The translations under genes were made by a program, and so were the position numbers. Below the pieces are notes generated by a model. It ran no database searches, had not been told where the DNA came from, and saw only the letters and a list, made by a program, of their open reading frames with translations. Source: Rhodanobacteraceae bacterium (lineage in GTDB: Bacteria > Pseudomonadota > Gammaproteobacteria > Xanthomonadales > Rhodanobacteraceae). From it: a DNA stretch of 64,000 bases. Within the stretch, counting starts at the first letter, position 1. Every line of letters starts with the position of its first letter. The DNA is taken from contig JAACZU010000003.1 of assembly GCA_009996615.1 (NCBI GenBank), positions 240,525-304,524 of the forward strand, given 5' to 3'. Positions 8,721-17,830 of the stretch are shown in pieces.

Positions 8721-9521
8721 TCAACCGCACTTCGAATACCCACAATTCAAACACGTCGCACACCCATCCATCACGATGACCGCGTTCGTGTTGCACTTGT
8801 GGCACATGGTGGCGCCAACGGGGAAGCCGGAGGCGCTTTCGCCCGAGGCTGCCTCGGAAGCAGAGGCGCTGGGTCCCGGCGTGCGCCGGGATGACGATTC
8901 TTCGGTGGCCGCCGCTGACTCGGCGGCGCTCACGCCAGGATTTTTCTTTGCGCGCGACTCGTACGCGGCGCGCTTCTCGGCGATCAGCGCGCGCTGCTCG
9001 GCGCTCATTTCCGGGTCGTGCAGCAGGCCGATCATCTTCAGGTGCTGCTCGATCACCGCGCCGAGTTCGGCGACGATGCTCGGCATGTAGACGCCGCCGG
9101 CCTTGAAGTAGCCGCCGCGCGGGTCGAACACGGCCTTCAGCTCCTCGACCAGGAACGTGACGTCGCCGCCCTTGCGGAACACCGCCGACATGATGCGCGT
9201 CAGCGCGACGATCCACTGGAAGTGCTCCATGTTCTTCGAGTTGATGAAGATCTCGAAGGGCCGGCGCAGTTCGTATTCGGTGCCGGCGTTGAGCACGATG
9301 TCGTTGATCGTGACGTAGAGCGAGTGCTCGAACAGCGGCGACTTGATCTTGTAGGTGGCGCCGACGAGCACCTCGGGGCGCTCGATCTGCTCGTGCATCT
9401 GGATCACTTCGGCCAGCGGCGCCGACGGCACGCTTTCCGGCGCCTGCTCGGGCGGCACGATGCGGGAGGTTTCCTCGGCCTTGACGACGCCGTATCCGAC
9501 GATCTTCTTGCTGATCTTCAT
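8721..9521 (-). CDS. nrdJ: Class II ribonucleotide reductase small component NrdJb (TSCPD-like and C-terminal zinc-finger)
   Basis: The 266-residue protein starts at the ATG at 9521 (MKISKKIVGYGVVK). Residues about 45 to 175 match the C-terminal region of B12-dependent reductases, separate in organisms with a split NrdJa/NrdJb. The last 27 residues carry CHKCNTN, DGCATC, LNCGYSKCG, the cysteine-rich tail that relays electrons to the active site. Between these lies a low-complexity linker of about 45 residues encoded partly by a palindromic repeat (8875-8899). The catalytic partner is encoded upstream at 10542-13811, with a histone-like gene in between. That the tail works in trans with NrdJa is known for Pseudomonas NrdJab and inferred here. 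Confidence 0.85.
   Translation of the reverse strand: MKISKKIVGYGVVKAEETSRIVPPEQAPESVPSAPLAEVIQMHEQIERPEVLVGATYKIKSPLFEHSLYVTINDIVLNAGTEYELRRPFEIFINSKNMEHFQWIVALTRIMSAVFRKGGDVTFLVEELKAVFDPRGGYFKAGGVYMPSIVAELGAVIEQHLKMIGLLHDPEMSAEQRALIAEKRAAYESRAKKNPGVSAAESAAATEESSSRRTPGPSASASEAASGESASGFPVGATMCHKCNTNAVIVMDGCATCLNCGYSKCG
8875..8899. repeat. Palindromic dispersed repeat inside nrdJb coding sequence
   Basis: CCCGGC-gtgc-GCCGGG followed by ATGACG matches the intergenic CGTCAT..CCCGC repeat family seen at 7670-7755. Read on the minus strand it is translated in frame as SSSRRTPGPSA, in the linker between the folded domain and the zinc-binding tail of NrdJb. Confidence 0.65.
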
Positions 9522-9627
9522 GGTCTTGCCTGTCGCTGGTCGGTGTGGACGGAATGCCACCGCGCGGGCCGCCGCCGCGCTCGGCGCTACGGGGAAAAGC
9601 GGGCGCCGTTGCGGCGTCGGAGGTATG

Positions 9628-9656
9628 CCATCGACCGGCCGTGCGCCGGCCGATGG
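9628..9656 (-). terminator. Hairpin after the histone-like gene
   Basis: CCATCG and CGATGG, with an inner CCGGC/GCCGG, form a stem separated by a short loop. It lies 14 bases past the stop of the histone-like gene and before nrdJb. There is no T-run, so it may weaken rather than end transcription. Confidence 0.45.
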
Positions 9657-9669
9657 CGGGTGCGGCGCC

Positions 9670-10440
<771 letters not shown>

Positions 10441-10541
10441 GGTAGGTTCCCCTCTCCAGTGATATGAACCTGTTGTGGTTACGCACTCGCGAGTCGAGTG
10501 ACGGCCCGCCGCGGACGGTGCCCGACACGAACGCCGGACGC

Positions 10542-13500
10542 CTAGAACTTGCCGTAATACCCTTCTTTCAGGGCATCGAACAGGTTCGCCGCGGTGTGGG
10601 TTTCGCCATCGTACTCGATCTCTTCGTTGCCCTTGACCTCCACCACCGAACCGTCCTCGAGTTCGAAGCGATAGGTGGTGTTGGCCAAATCATGCTCCTT
10701 CACCAGCACGCCTTGGAAGGCCGCAGGGTTGAAGCGGAAGGTCGTGCAGCCTTTCAGGCCCTGTCGCCAGGCATAGCGGTAGATGTCCTTGAAGTCGTCG
10801 TAGGGGTAATCGGTGGGCACGTTGGCGGTCTTGGAGATCGACGAATCGACCCATTTCTGCGCGGCGGCCTGGATGTCGACGTGCTCCTTCGGGGTGATGT
10901 CGTCGGCGGCGACGAAGTAGTCCGGCAGCTTCTCGTCGGCGGCCTGCGAGAACGGCATCGCCTTGCCGTTGATCAGCTCGCGGTAGGCGAGCAGCTCGTA
11001 GCTGTAGACCTCGACCTTCTCCTTGGTCTTGCGGCCCTCGCGGATCACGTTGCGCGAGTAGTGGTGCGCGAAGCTCGGCTCGATGCCGTTGGAGGCGTTG
11101 TTGGCGAGCGACAGCGAGATCGTGCCGGTCGGCGCGATCGAGGAGTGGTGCGTGAAGCGCGCGCCGGTTTCGGCCAGCTCGGCGACCAGTTCCGGCGCGA
11201 CGGTGGCGACGCGCTGCATGTAGCGGCTGTACTTCGCGTGCAGCACGCGGCCGGGGATCGCGTCACCGATCTTCCAGCCGTCGGCGGCCATCTCCGGACG
11301 CTTGCGCAGCATCTCGCCGGTGACGGTGTAGGTCTGCGCCAGCACCGGCGCCGGGCCCTTCTCCTTCGCCAGTGACAGGCCGACTTCCCAGCCGGCCAGC
11401 GCCATCTCGCGCGACACGTCCTCGGTGAACGCGACCGCGTCCGCCGCGCCGTAGCGCAGCTTGAGCATCGTCAGCGTGCTGCCGAGGCCAAGGAAGCCCA
11501 TGCCGTGGCGGCGCTTGCTGATGATCTCGTTTCGCTGCTGCTCCAGCGGCAGGCCGTTGATCTCGACCACGTTGTCGAGCATGCGCGTGAACACGCGCAC
11601 GACTTCCTTGTACTCGTCCCAGTCGAAGCGCGCGCGGGGGCCGAACGGATCGCGCACGAACTTGGTCAGGTTGACCGAGCCGAGCAGGCAACTTCCGAAC
11701 GGCGGAAGTGGCTGTTCGCCGCAATTGTGTGCGTGCAGACCGTTGCCGTCGAAGGTATTGATGCCTGGCACCTGCACATCGAAGACATCCTCGCTGCCGT
11801 CCGCGTCGAGCGAAGCGACGGTAGCGACGAAACGGGCGCGATTGGGCGTGCGGCGATAGCCTCCAAGTGCCGCCGTGAGGCGCGCGGCCTTGTCGCTGTC
11901 GGCAAAGCCGATCAGTTCGGCGAAACGGACCAGTGACTCGCCTGCGATGACCAGTTCGTGCTGCGCTTCGGTGGCATAGGTGCGATCGCCGCCGCGGCCA
12001 TCGGGCAACACCGCCTCGCCGGCGGCGCGCCGTTCACGATAAATGCGCGAAGGGATGCCGATGCGCAGCAACATGCGCTGCACCGCTTCCAGCCGTTGAA
12101 GATCCGATAGCGCCAGGCGTACCGAGACACCCTTGGCCTGGTTGCCCTGGACCGAGCCGTCGGCATCGAAGAATCCGCGCAGGAAACCACGGTAGGCATC
12201 ACTGGAAGCTCGCTCGAGCGCCGGCGTGATCACCTTGGCGTTCGGGGACATGCCCAGCTCAAAAGCCAGGTCGCGCAAGGCGGCGGACTTCAGGCGGAAT
12301 TCGCCACGTCCCTGCACTTCCGACCAGCCGGCGAAATCCGCGCGATGTGGCAGCGTCTGCACACAACGCAGCGCCTCGGCCATCAGCGCCCGGGCGCCGC
12401 AGCCGCGCGAATCGTTGACGGCGACAGCCTGCGGCCACGCCGACAGCACCGCCGCCTCGTGCTTGAGAGTGCCATCACCGACCAGCAAGCCGAGCAGATA
12501 GCCCTGTTCCTCAGTCAGCGCGCCCGGCCACTGCGCATTGGCGCGGTGGTCGTTGAGCAGGACCCGATCACCGGACTTCAGCGCGCTGGCCTCGCACCAT
12601 TCGGTTTCCACGCTCCAACGGGTGAGGCGGGAGACTCGGCGCACTCGGTGATCCGCGGTCAGGCGCAGGCGATAGCCTTCCTCGGTCTGCAGCGCGAACA
12701 CCGGCTTGGTGGCCGTGCGGAAGAAACCATCGGCGGTAGTGGCATTATCTTGGCCATCCACACGAGCCAGGAACGCCCGACCGAGCAGGTCGCTTACCTG
12801 CCGCGGCCCTTCGGCAGTCTGCACCCAGGTATCGGCCGTCACGCACGGGTTGGTCGCGCGGATGTTCTCGCACCACCAGTTGTTGTTCATCTCGTTGACG
12901 CGGTCGATCAGGATGAAGCCCGGCTCGGCGTAGTCGTACGTCGAGACCATGATCATGTCCCACAGGTGGCGCGCCTTGACGTGGCCGTACACCTTGCACG
13001 CGACCTGGCCGTCCTCGCGCACGATGTAGTTGCGGTGCGTCGGCCAGTCGCGCCAGACGACCTTGTCCGCGTCGGCCAGGTCGATCTCCCCCTGCTCGTG
13101 CACGTGCACCGGGAACACCAGCGGCCAGTCGGCGTCGTGCTCGACCGCGTCCATGAAGCCGTCGGTGATCAGCAGCGACAGGTTGAACTGGCGCAGGCGG
13201 CCGTCCTCGCGCTTGGCCTTGATGAACTCGCGGACGTCTGGATGGCTGACGTCGAACGTGCCCATCTGCGCGCCGCGGCGACCGCCGGCCGACGACACCG
13301 TGAAGCACATCTTGTCGTAGATGTCCATGAACGACAGCGGCCCGGAGGTGTACGCACCGGCGCCGGACACGTACGCACCGCGCGGGCGCAGCGTCGAGAA
13401 TTCATAGCCGATGCCGCAGCCCGCCTTCAGCGTCAGCCCGGCCTCGTGCACCTTCTCGAGGATGTCGTCCATCGAGTCCTCGATCGTGCCCGACACGGTG

Positions 13501-13811
13501 CAGTTGATCGTCGAGGTCGCCGGCTTGTGTTCCTGCGCGCCGGCGTTGGAGGTGATGCGGCCGGCCGGGATCGCGCCGTTGCGCAGCGCCCACAGGAAGC
13601 GCTCGTACCAGTAGGCCTGCTTGTCCGGCGTCGCCTCGACCTCGGCCAGCGCGCGCGCGACGCGCTGGTAGGTGCCATCGATGCTCGCATCGACCGGCTC
13701 GCCGAGCTTGGACTTCAGGCGGTATTTCTTGTCCCAGATGTCCCAGGAGGCGGGCTGCAGCGGAATTTCCGCGACGCCGCGCGTGAGCTGATCAAGGCGC
13801 ACCGTGTGCAT
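10542..13811 (-). CDS. nrdJ: Adenosylcobalamin-dependent ribonucleotide reductase catalytic subunit, intein-containing
   Basis: The start at 13811 (MHTVRLDQLTRG) has GGGAG eight bases upstream. The precursor has 1089 residues: N-extein 1-322, intein 323-696, C-extein 697-1089. Joined exteins give 715 residues, usual for NrdJa. Extein motifs include NGAIPAGRITSNAG, STINCTVSG (redox cysteine), AGCGIGYEFS, and NPCGEQPLPPFGSC after splicing. By comparison with Thermotoga NrdJ, the cysteine in NPCGEQ is the thiyl-radical residue and that in FGSC is a redox partner. The enzyme makes deoxynucleotides with coenzyme B12, with or without oxygen. The C-terminal zinc tail is encoded separately at 8721-9521. 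An NrdR-box-like site lies upstream. Confidence 0.95.
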   Translation of the reverse strand: MHTVRLDQLTRGVAEIPLQPASWDIWDKKYRLKSKLGEPVDASIDGTYQRVARALAEVEATPDKQAYWYERFLWALRNGAIPAGRITSNAGAQEHKPATSTINCTVSGTIEDSMDDILEKVHEAGLTLKAGCGIGYEFSTLRPRGAYVSGAGAYTSGPLSFMDIYDKMCFTVSSAGGRRGAQMGTFDVSHPDVREFIKAKREDGRLRQFNLSLLITDGFMDAVEHDADWPLVFPVHVHEQGEIDLADADKVVWRDWPTHRNYIVREDGQVACKVYGHVKARHLWDMIMVSTYDYAEPGFILIDRVNEMNNNWWCENIRATNPCVTADTWVQTAEGPRQVSDLLGRAFLARVDGQDNATTADGFFRTATKPVFALQTEEGYRLRLTADHRVRRVSRLTRWSVETEWCEASALKSGDRVLLNDHRANAQWPGALTEEQGYLLGLLVGDGTLKHEAAVLSAWPQAVAVNDSRGCGARALMAEALRCVQTLPHRADFAGWSEVQGRGEFRLKSAALRDLAFELGMSPNAKVITPALERASSDAYRGFLRGFFDADGSVQGNQAKGVSVRLALSDLQRLEAVQRMLLRIGIPSRIYRERRAAGEAVLPDGRGGDRTYATEAQHELVIAGESLVRFAELIGFADSDKAARLTAALGGYRRTPNRARFVATVASLDADGSEDVFDVQVPGINTFDGNGLHAHNCGEQPLPPFGSCLLGSVNLTKFVRDPFGPRARFDWDEYKEVVRVFTRMLDNVVEINGLPLEQQRNEIISKRRHGMGFLGLGSTLTMLKLRYGAADAVAFTEDVSREMALAGWEVGLSLAKEKGPAPVLAQTYTVTGEMLRKRPEMAADGWKIGDAIPGRVLHAKYSRYMQRVATVAPELVAELAETGARFTHHSSIAPTGTISLSLANNASNGIEPSFAHHYSRNVIREGRKTKEKVEVYSYELLAYRELINGKAMPFSQAADEKLPDYFVAADDITPKEHVDIQAAAQKWVDSSISKTANVPTDYPYDDFKDIYRYAWRQGLKGCTTFRFNPAAFQGVLVKEHDLANTTYRFELEDGSVVEVKGNEEIEYDGETHTAANLFDALKEGYYGKF
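11724..12845 (-). mobile_element. Intein with LAGLIDADG homing endonuclease inside NrdJ
   Basis: The 374-residue in-frame insertion begins with Cys (CVTADTWVQT) and ends in His-Asn (GLHAHN), followed by Cys+1 of the C-extein: the class 1 splice junction. Block B is visible as TADHRV (intein residues 63-68). The two LAGLIDADG motifs are YLLGLLVGDG (116-125) and FLRGFFDADG (221-230), with acidic residues intact, so the endonuclease may be active. The C-terminal blocks are DVFDVQVPGINTF and GNGLHAHN. The insertion separates NP from CGEQPLPP, so Cys+1 is the reductase's presumed catalytic cysteine. Composition is somewhat less GC-rich than the exteins. Inteins are known in ribonucleotide reductases; this copy is read directly from sequence. 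Confidence 0.95.
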
Positions 13812-14218
13812 GTATTGGCTCCCGAATATCGGCCGGCGTCCCGCCGGCTTCGTTGCGTCCATCCGCGTCGGGCCCGGTGCGCGATCCGCACCGCTCCCGC
13901 GCGAGATCCGAAGCGCCACGGCTCTGGTGGTTACGCACCGACGGTGCCGCTCCCCTGCAGCATGTCGTGCCGCCTGTTCCGCCGCCCGCACCACGAATTG
14001 GGTGTCTCGCGACGATGGACCACTAGATATTGTGACGGCCGCGAAGTTACGCCCTCGCTCCGGCGATGTAAAGCGGCGCTACGCAAACCCGCGCCGCGGC
14101 TGGCTCGACGCTGACTGCGCCGGCGCGGCCGGGCTTGAAAGCGCGCCGGCGGGGCCGGATTTGCGCGCTCTGAACGATCCACCGATGCTACTCCCCGCCC
14201 TCACGAACGGATGAGTCC
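13812..14218. other. Divergent promoter region between nrdJ and the Do-family protease gene
   Basis: The 407 bases hold no credible gene. The most AT-rich stretch, around 14019-14050, contains the NrdR-box-like palindrome. Short frames on both strands here have no recognisable domain. Confidence 0.6.
14020..14035 (-). promoter_or_regulatory. NrdR-box-like palindrome upstream of nrdJ
   Basis: CCACTAGATATTGTGA matches the NrdR consensus (ACACWATATATWGTGT) at 13 of 16 positions. NrdR is the zinc/ATP-cone repressor of ribonucleotide reductase genes. The site is about 210 bases upstream of the nrdJ start. NrdR boxes usually occur in pairs about three helical turns apart. A weak second half-match, ending in GGTGT, lies 30 bases away at 13990-14005 with only 8 of 16 matches. 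Confidence 0.5.
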
Positions 14219-15595
14219 ATGCCGAATTTGTCCTGCTTCCTCCGCGCCGCGCCGGCGCTGCTGCTGACCGCCACGCTCGGCGCCGCCACGCCGGCATTCG
14301 CCGCGCTGCCGCCCGCCGTCGACGGCCAGGCACTGCCGTCGCTGGCGCCGATGCTCGAGAAGGTCACGCCGGCGGTGGTCAACATCGCCTCGAAGACGAC
14401 CGTCGCGATCCGCAATCCGTACTTCGACGATCCGGTGTTCCGGCGTTTCTTCGGCATCCCGAACACGCCGCAGGAACGCGTGCAGCAATCGCTCGGCTCG
14501 GGCGTGATCGTCGACGCGGCCAAGGGCTACGTGCTGACCAACAACCACGTCGTCGCCGGTGCCGACGACATCACGGTCACGCTGGCCGACGGCCGCGCGG
14601 TCAAGGCGAAGATGCTCGGCACCGACCCGGACACCGACCTGGCCGTGCTGCAGATCCCGGCCGAGCGGCTGACCGCACTGCCGGTAGCCGATTCGTCGAA
14701 GCTGCGCGTGGGCGACTTCGTGGTCGCGATCGGCGAGCCGTTCGGCCTCGGCCAGACCGTCACCTCCGGCATCGTCTCGGCGCTCGGCCGCTCCGGCCTG
14801 CGCGGCGCCGGCTACCAGAACTTCATCCAGACCGACGCCTCGATCAACCCGGGCAACTCCGGCGGCCCGCTGGTCAACCTGCGCGGCGAGCTGGTCGGCA
14901 TCAACTCGATGATCTATTCGCCCTCGGGCGGCAACGTCGGCATCGGCTTCGCGATCCCGTCCAACCTCGCCGTCGACGTGATGCGCCAGCTCGTCACGAC
15001 CGGCGAGGTCAAGCGCGGCGTGCTCGGCGTCGAGGCGCAGGACGTCACGCCGGAACTGGCGCGCATGCTGGCGCTGAAGGACCAGCGCGGTGCGGTCGTC
15101 ACGCGCGTGCGTGCGCGCACGCCGGCCGAGAGCGCGGGCCTGAAGCCTGGCGACGTGATCGTCTCGCTCGACGGCAAGCCGGTCGGCACCGCGCAGGACC
15201 TGTACAACATCGAGGGCCTGACCGCGCCGGGTGCGAGCGTCGCGGTCGGCGTGGTGCGCGACGGCCAGCCGCTGACCATCACCACCGCGCTGAAGGCGAG
15301 CGAGGTACGCCTGGTCAAGGGCGACACGCTCGACAAGCGCCTGGCCGGCGTGCAGTTCGCCGACGTCGACGACAACCTGCGCCGCCAGGGCATCGGCGGC
15401 GTCAGCATCGCGCGCATCGCCGAGGACAGCCGCGCCTACCGGAACGGCCTGCGCGTGGGCGACATCATCGTCGCACTGAACCGGCGCGACCTCGTCGGCG
15501 TGGACGATTTCTCGCGCTTGCTCGCCACGCACCCGCGCCAACTGATGTTCACGCTGCTGCGCGGCGACGAGGCGTATTACCTGCTGCTGCAGTAG
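14219..15595 (+). CDS. Do-family periplasmic serine protease (DegP/DegQ/MucD type)
   Basis: The protein has 458 residues, normal for the family. Residues 1 to 28 are a signal peptide ending ATPAFA. The trypsin-like domain carries the triad His110 (TNNHVV), Asp140 (DTDLAVL) and Ser214 (GNSGGP). Two PDZ domains follow, roughly residues 265 to 350 (GVLGVEAQDV...GLKPGDVIVSLDG) and 365 to 455 (VSIARIAEDSRAYRNGLRVGDIIVALNR). The enzyme degrades or holds misfolded envelope proteins. It is transcribed divergently from nrdJ, and no sigma-E type promoter was identified with confidence. Whether it is the DegP, DegQ or MucD orthologue cannot be settled here. Confidence 0.94.
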   Translation: MPNLSCFLRAAPALLLTATLGAATPAFAALPPAVDGQALPSLAPMLEKVTPAVVNIASKTTVAIRNPYFDDPVFRRFFGIPNTPQERVQQSLGSGVIVDAAKGYVLTNNHVVAGADDITVTLADGRAVKAKMLGTDPDTDLAVLQIPAERLTALPVADSSKLRVGDFVVAIGEPFGLGQTVTSGIVSALGRSGLRGAGYQNFIQTDASINPGNSGGPLVNLRGELVGINSMIYSPSGGNVGIGFAIPSNLAVDVMRQLVTTGEVKRGVLGVEAQDVTPELARMLALKDQRGAVVTRVRARTPAESAGLKPGDVIVSLDGKPVGTAQDLYNIEGLTAPGASVAVGVVRDGQPLTITTALKASEVRLVKGDTLDKRLAGVQFADVDDNLRRQGIGGVSIARIAEDSRAYRNGLRVGDIIVALNRRDLVGVDDFSRLLATHPRQLMFTLLRGDEAYYLLLQ

Positions 15596-15630
15596 CGGCG
15601 CGCTGCGGCCGTGAATTTGCCGCAATTTCC

Positions 15631-15723
15631 GTAGGGTGGGACGCAGCCGTGCAGCGGCGAGTCCCACCGCACGCACGCGGCGACGGCGGGGCCCGCGCCG
15701 TTGGCGCGGCGCCCGACCCTGCG
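15631..15723. repeat. Double-hairpin dispersed repeat, copy
   Basis: The left arm begins GTAGGGTGGGACGCAGCC and closes GCGAGTCCCACCGC. The right arm (GGCGGGGCCCGCGCC...CCCGACCCTGC) is a degenerate mirror. It lies in the gap between the protease gene and the PstS-like gene. Confidence 0.65.
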
Positions 15724-15844
15724 GCTTGCGCCGCTCCACCCCGGGCGGCGCGACGCCGCACCGCGCGCCCGCTCCGGGCGCCGCAGGGGCCTGCGTGCTA
15801 AGGTTGCGCCCGCGTCGCTCACTCTTTTTCGCGAAACCCGAACC

Positions 15845-17077
15845 ATGCTGTCACGCCGCCTGCTCGCTCCCGTCCTGTCCGCGCTGTGCCTGCTCGCCGC
15901 GCCCGCATTCGCCACGGCCGCCGACGAACTGGTCTGGCGCGGCGACCACGCCACCGCCCGCGCGATCATGGGCGACCTGTCCAAGGAATACGCCAGGGAG
16001 AAGAAGGGCAAGATCACGCTGCAGCCGTTCAGCACGATCTCCGGCCTCGACGCGGTCGCGCAGGGCAGCGCCGACATCGCCGGCAGCGCGCGCGGCAAGT
16101 ACGCCAGCCGCAACGAGGAAGCCAGCCTCAACTTCATCCCGGTCGCGCTCGACGCGGTCGTGCCGATCACGCACCCGCGCAACCCGGTCGGCGGCGTCAC
16201 GCTCAAGCAGATCTACGAGATCTACTTCGGCCGCCTGACGAACTGGAAGCAGCTCGGCGGCGAGGACAAGCCGATCAACGTCTACTCGATCGCCGCGCCG
16301 CTCGACGGCGTCGAGTTCAGCCTGCGCGAGGTGGTGTTCAAGAACGGCGACAAGCGCGTCGCCGCGCCGCGCCAGTACCTCAACACGGCCAAGCTGGAGG
16401 AGGCGATCACGCTCGACCCGGCCGGTATCGGCCTGTCCACGCTGGCCAGCGTGCACGACAACCCCGGCGTGAAGATGCTCGCCGTCGAGGGCGTCGGCGC
16501 GTCGACCGCGACCGTCGCCGACGGCACCTACCCGCTCTACATCACGCTGTACCTCGCCGAGCGCGAGAACTCGCCGAAGCGCGACGCGGTCGAGCGCTTC
16601 GTCGCGTTCCTCGACACGCCGCCGGCCAAGGACATCCTGCGCCGCCACCAGCTGATCCCGTACGGCGAGGTCGGCGACCTGGCGCCGCGCAACGAGCAGC
16701 GCTTGGCCTTCGTCGACGCGGCGCTGCGCCGCGACGTCACCGAACTCGCCGCCGCGCCGACGCCGATCGCGGCGCCGCACGCCACGCTCGAGGCGCGCAC
16801 GCGCATCGCGCCGGGCGCCGAGTCGACCCAGCAGGCGCGCGACAACCTCGCCCGCGCCGAGGCGAAGAAGGCGGCCGAAAAGGCCGCCGCCAAGCCGGCG
16901 CCGAAGGCGGTGGCCAGCGCGCCGGCGAAGGCGGGCCCGGCCAAGCCGAAGGTCGCCGCGGCGCCGGCCAAGCCGGCGACGAAGAAGCCGGCCGCGACCG
17001 CGCAAGCCAACAAGACCGACAAGAAGCCGGCCGCCTCGTTCGGCAACGTCAGCAGCGGAGCCGGCAACGGCGGCTGA
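15845..17077 (+). CDS. PstS-like phosphate-binding periplasmic protein with Ala/Lys/Pro-rich tail
   Basis: The 410-residue protein starts at ATG 15845; residues 1 to about 25 are a signal peptide. Residues 28 to about 290 match the PstS-like (PBP-like domain) fold: LVWRGDHATA, ITLQPFSTISGLDAVAQGSADIAGSA, then NPVGGVTLKQIYEIYFGRLTNWKQLGG, the typical hinge region. From about residue 300 a roughly 110-residue tail follows, rich in AEKAAAKPAPK units and ending in a short Ser/Gly/Asn stretch. No permease or ATPase genes of a Pst system are nearby, so this is an orphan binding protein. Phosphate is the likely ligand by family; the tail may tether it to the cell wall or outer membrane, which is inference. 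Confidence 0.82.
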   Translation: MLSRRLLAPVLSALCLLAAPAFATAADELVWRGDHATARAIMGDLSKEYAREKKGKITLQPFSTISGLDAVAQGSADIAGSARGKYASRNEEASLNFIPVALDAVVPITHPRNPVGGVTLKQIYEIYFGRLTNWKQLGGEDKPINVYSIAAPLDGVEFSLREVVFKNGDKRVAAPRQYLNTAKLEEAITLDPAGIGLSTLASVHDNPGVKMLAVEGVGASTATVADGTYPLYITLYLAERENSPKRDAVERFVAFLDTPPAKDILRRHQLIPYGEVGDLAPRNEQRLAFVDAALRRDVTELAAAPTPIAAPHATLEARTRIAPGAESTQQARDNLARAEAKKAAEKAAAKPAPKAVASAPAKAGPAKPKVAAAPAKPATKKPAATAQANKTDKKPAASFGNVSSGAGNGG

Positions 17078-17130
17078 GCACGAACGCGTGACGGCGTGTG
17101 CGCAGCGCGCACGCCCGGCCCGATCTTCCG

Positions 17131-17802
17131 ATGCGCATCCTCGCCATCTCGCTCGACCTCGACGACACGCTGTGGCCGGTCACGCCGGCCATCGAAGCCG
17201 CCGAGCGCGCACTCGACGACTGGCTGCACCGCCACCACGCCGCCGTCGCCGCAGCATGGCCGATCCCGGCGATGCGCGTGCTGCGCGAGCAGGTCGCGGC
17301 CGAGCGCCCCGACCTCGCGCACGACTTCACCGCGCAGCGCCTGCTCACGCTGGAGCGCGCATTCGCCGCCTGCGGCCGCGGCGACGAACATGTCGAGGCC
17401 GCGTTCGCCGTCTATTTCGACGCACGCAACCGCGTCGAGTGCTACGCCGACGCGCTGCCGGCGCTGGCTGCGCTGGCCGCGCGCCTGCGGCTGGTCAGCA
17501 TCTCCAACGGCAACGCCGACCTGGCGCGCATCGGCCTGCGCCACCACTTCGCGCATTGCCTGTCGGCGCGCGAGGTCGGCGTGGCCAAGCCGTCCGCGGC
17601 GATCTTCCACGCCGCCTGCGCGCGCCTGGGCGTCGCGCCGGAGCACGTGCTGCACGTCGGCGACGATCCGCTGCTCGACGTCGCCGGCGCGCGCGCGGCC
17701 GGCCTGCGTACGGCCTGGCTGAATCGCGACGGCGCCGCCGCGACCGAAGCGGCCGACCTCGAGATCCGCGACCTCGGCGAGCTGGTGCGCTGGGTGGGCT
17801 GA
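17131..17802 (+). CDS. HAD-superfamily hydrolase (HAD-IA)
   Basis: The 223-residue protein starts at ATG 17131 (MRILAISLDLDDTLWP). The nucleophile motif D-L-D-D-T has Asp9 and Asp11. Motif II is in LVSISNGNAD, the motif III lysine is in VGVAKPSAAIF, and motif IV is HVGDDPLLDVAGARAAG. An alpha-helical cap lies between motifs I and II. These enzymes are mostly phosphatases of small metabolites; the substrate is not readable. It follows the PstS-like gene by 53 bases and may share its transcript. Longer upstream starts are possible but lack a better ribosome site. Confidence 0.9.
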   Translation: MRILAISLDLDDTLWPVTPAIEAAERALDDWLHRHHAAVAAAWPIPAMRVLREQVAAERPDLAHDFTAQRLLTLERAFAACGRGDEHVEAAFAVYFDARNRVECYADALPALAALAARLRLVSISNGNADLARIGLRHHFAHCLSAREVGVAKPSAAIFHAACARLGVAPEHVLHVGDDPLLDVAGARAAGLRTAWLNRDGAAATEAADLEIRDLGELVRWVG

Positions 17803-17830
17803 GGACGTGGCGCGACACGATTGCAAGGCA

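Noticed and set aside
13990-14005. Second NrdR box next to the one at 14020
   Set aside because: Only 8 of 16 positions agree. It is mentioned as a weak partner and not called.
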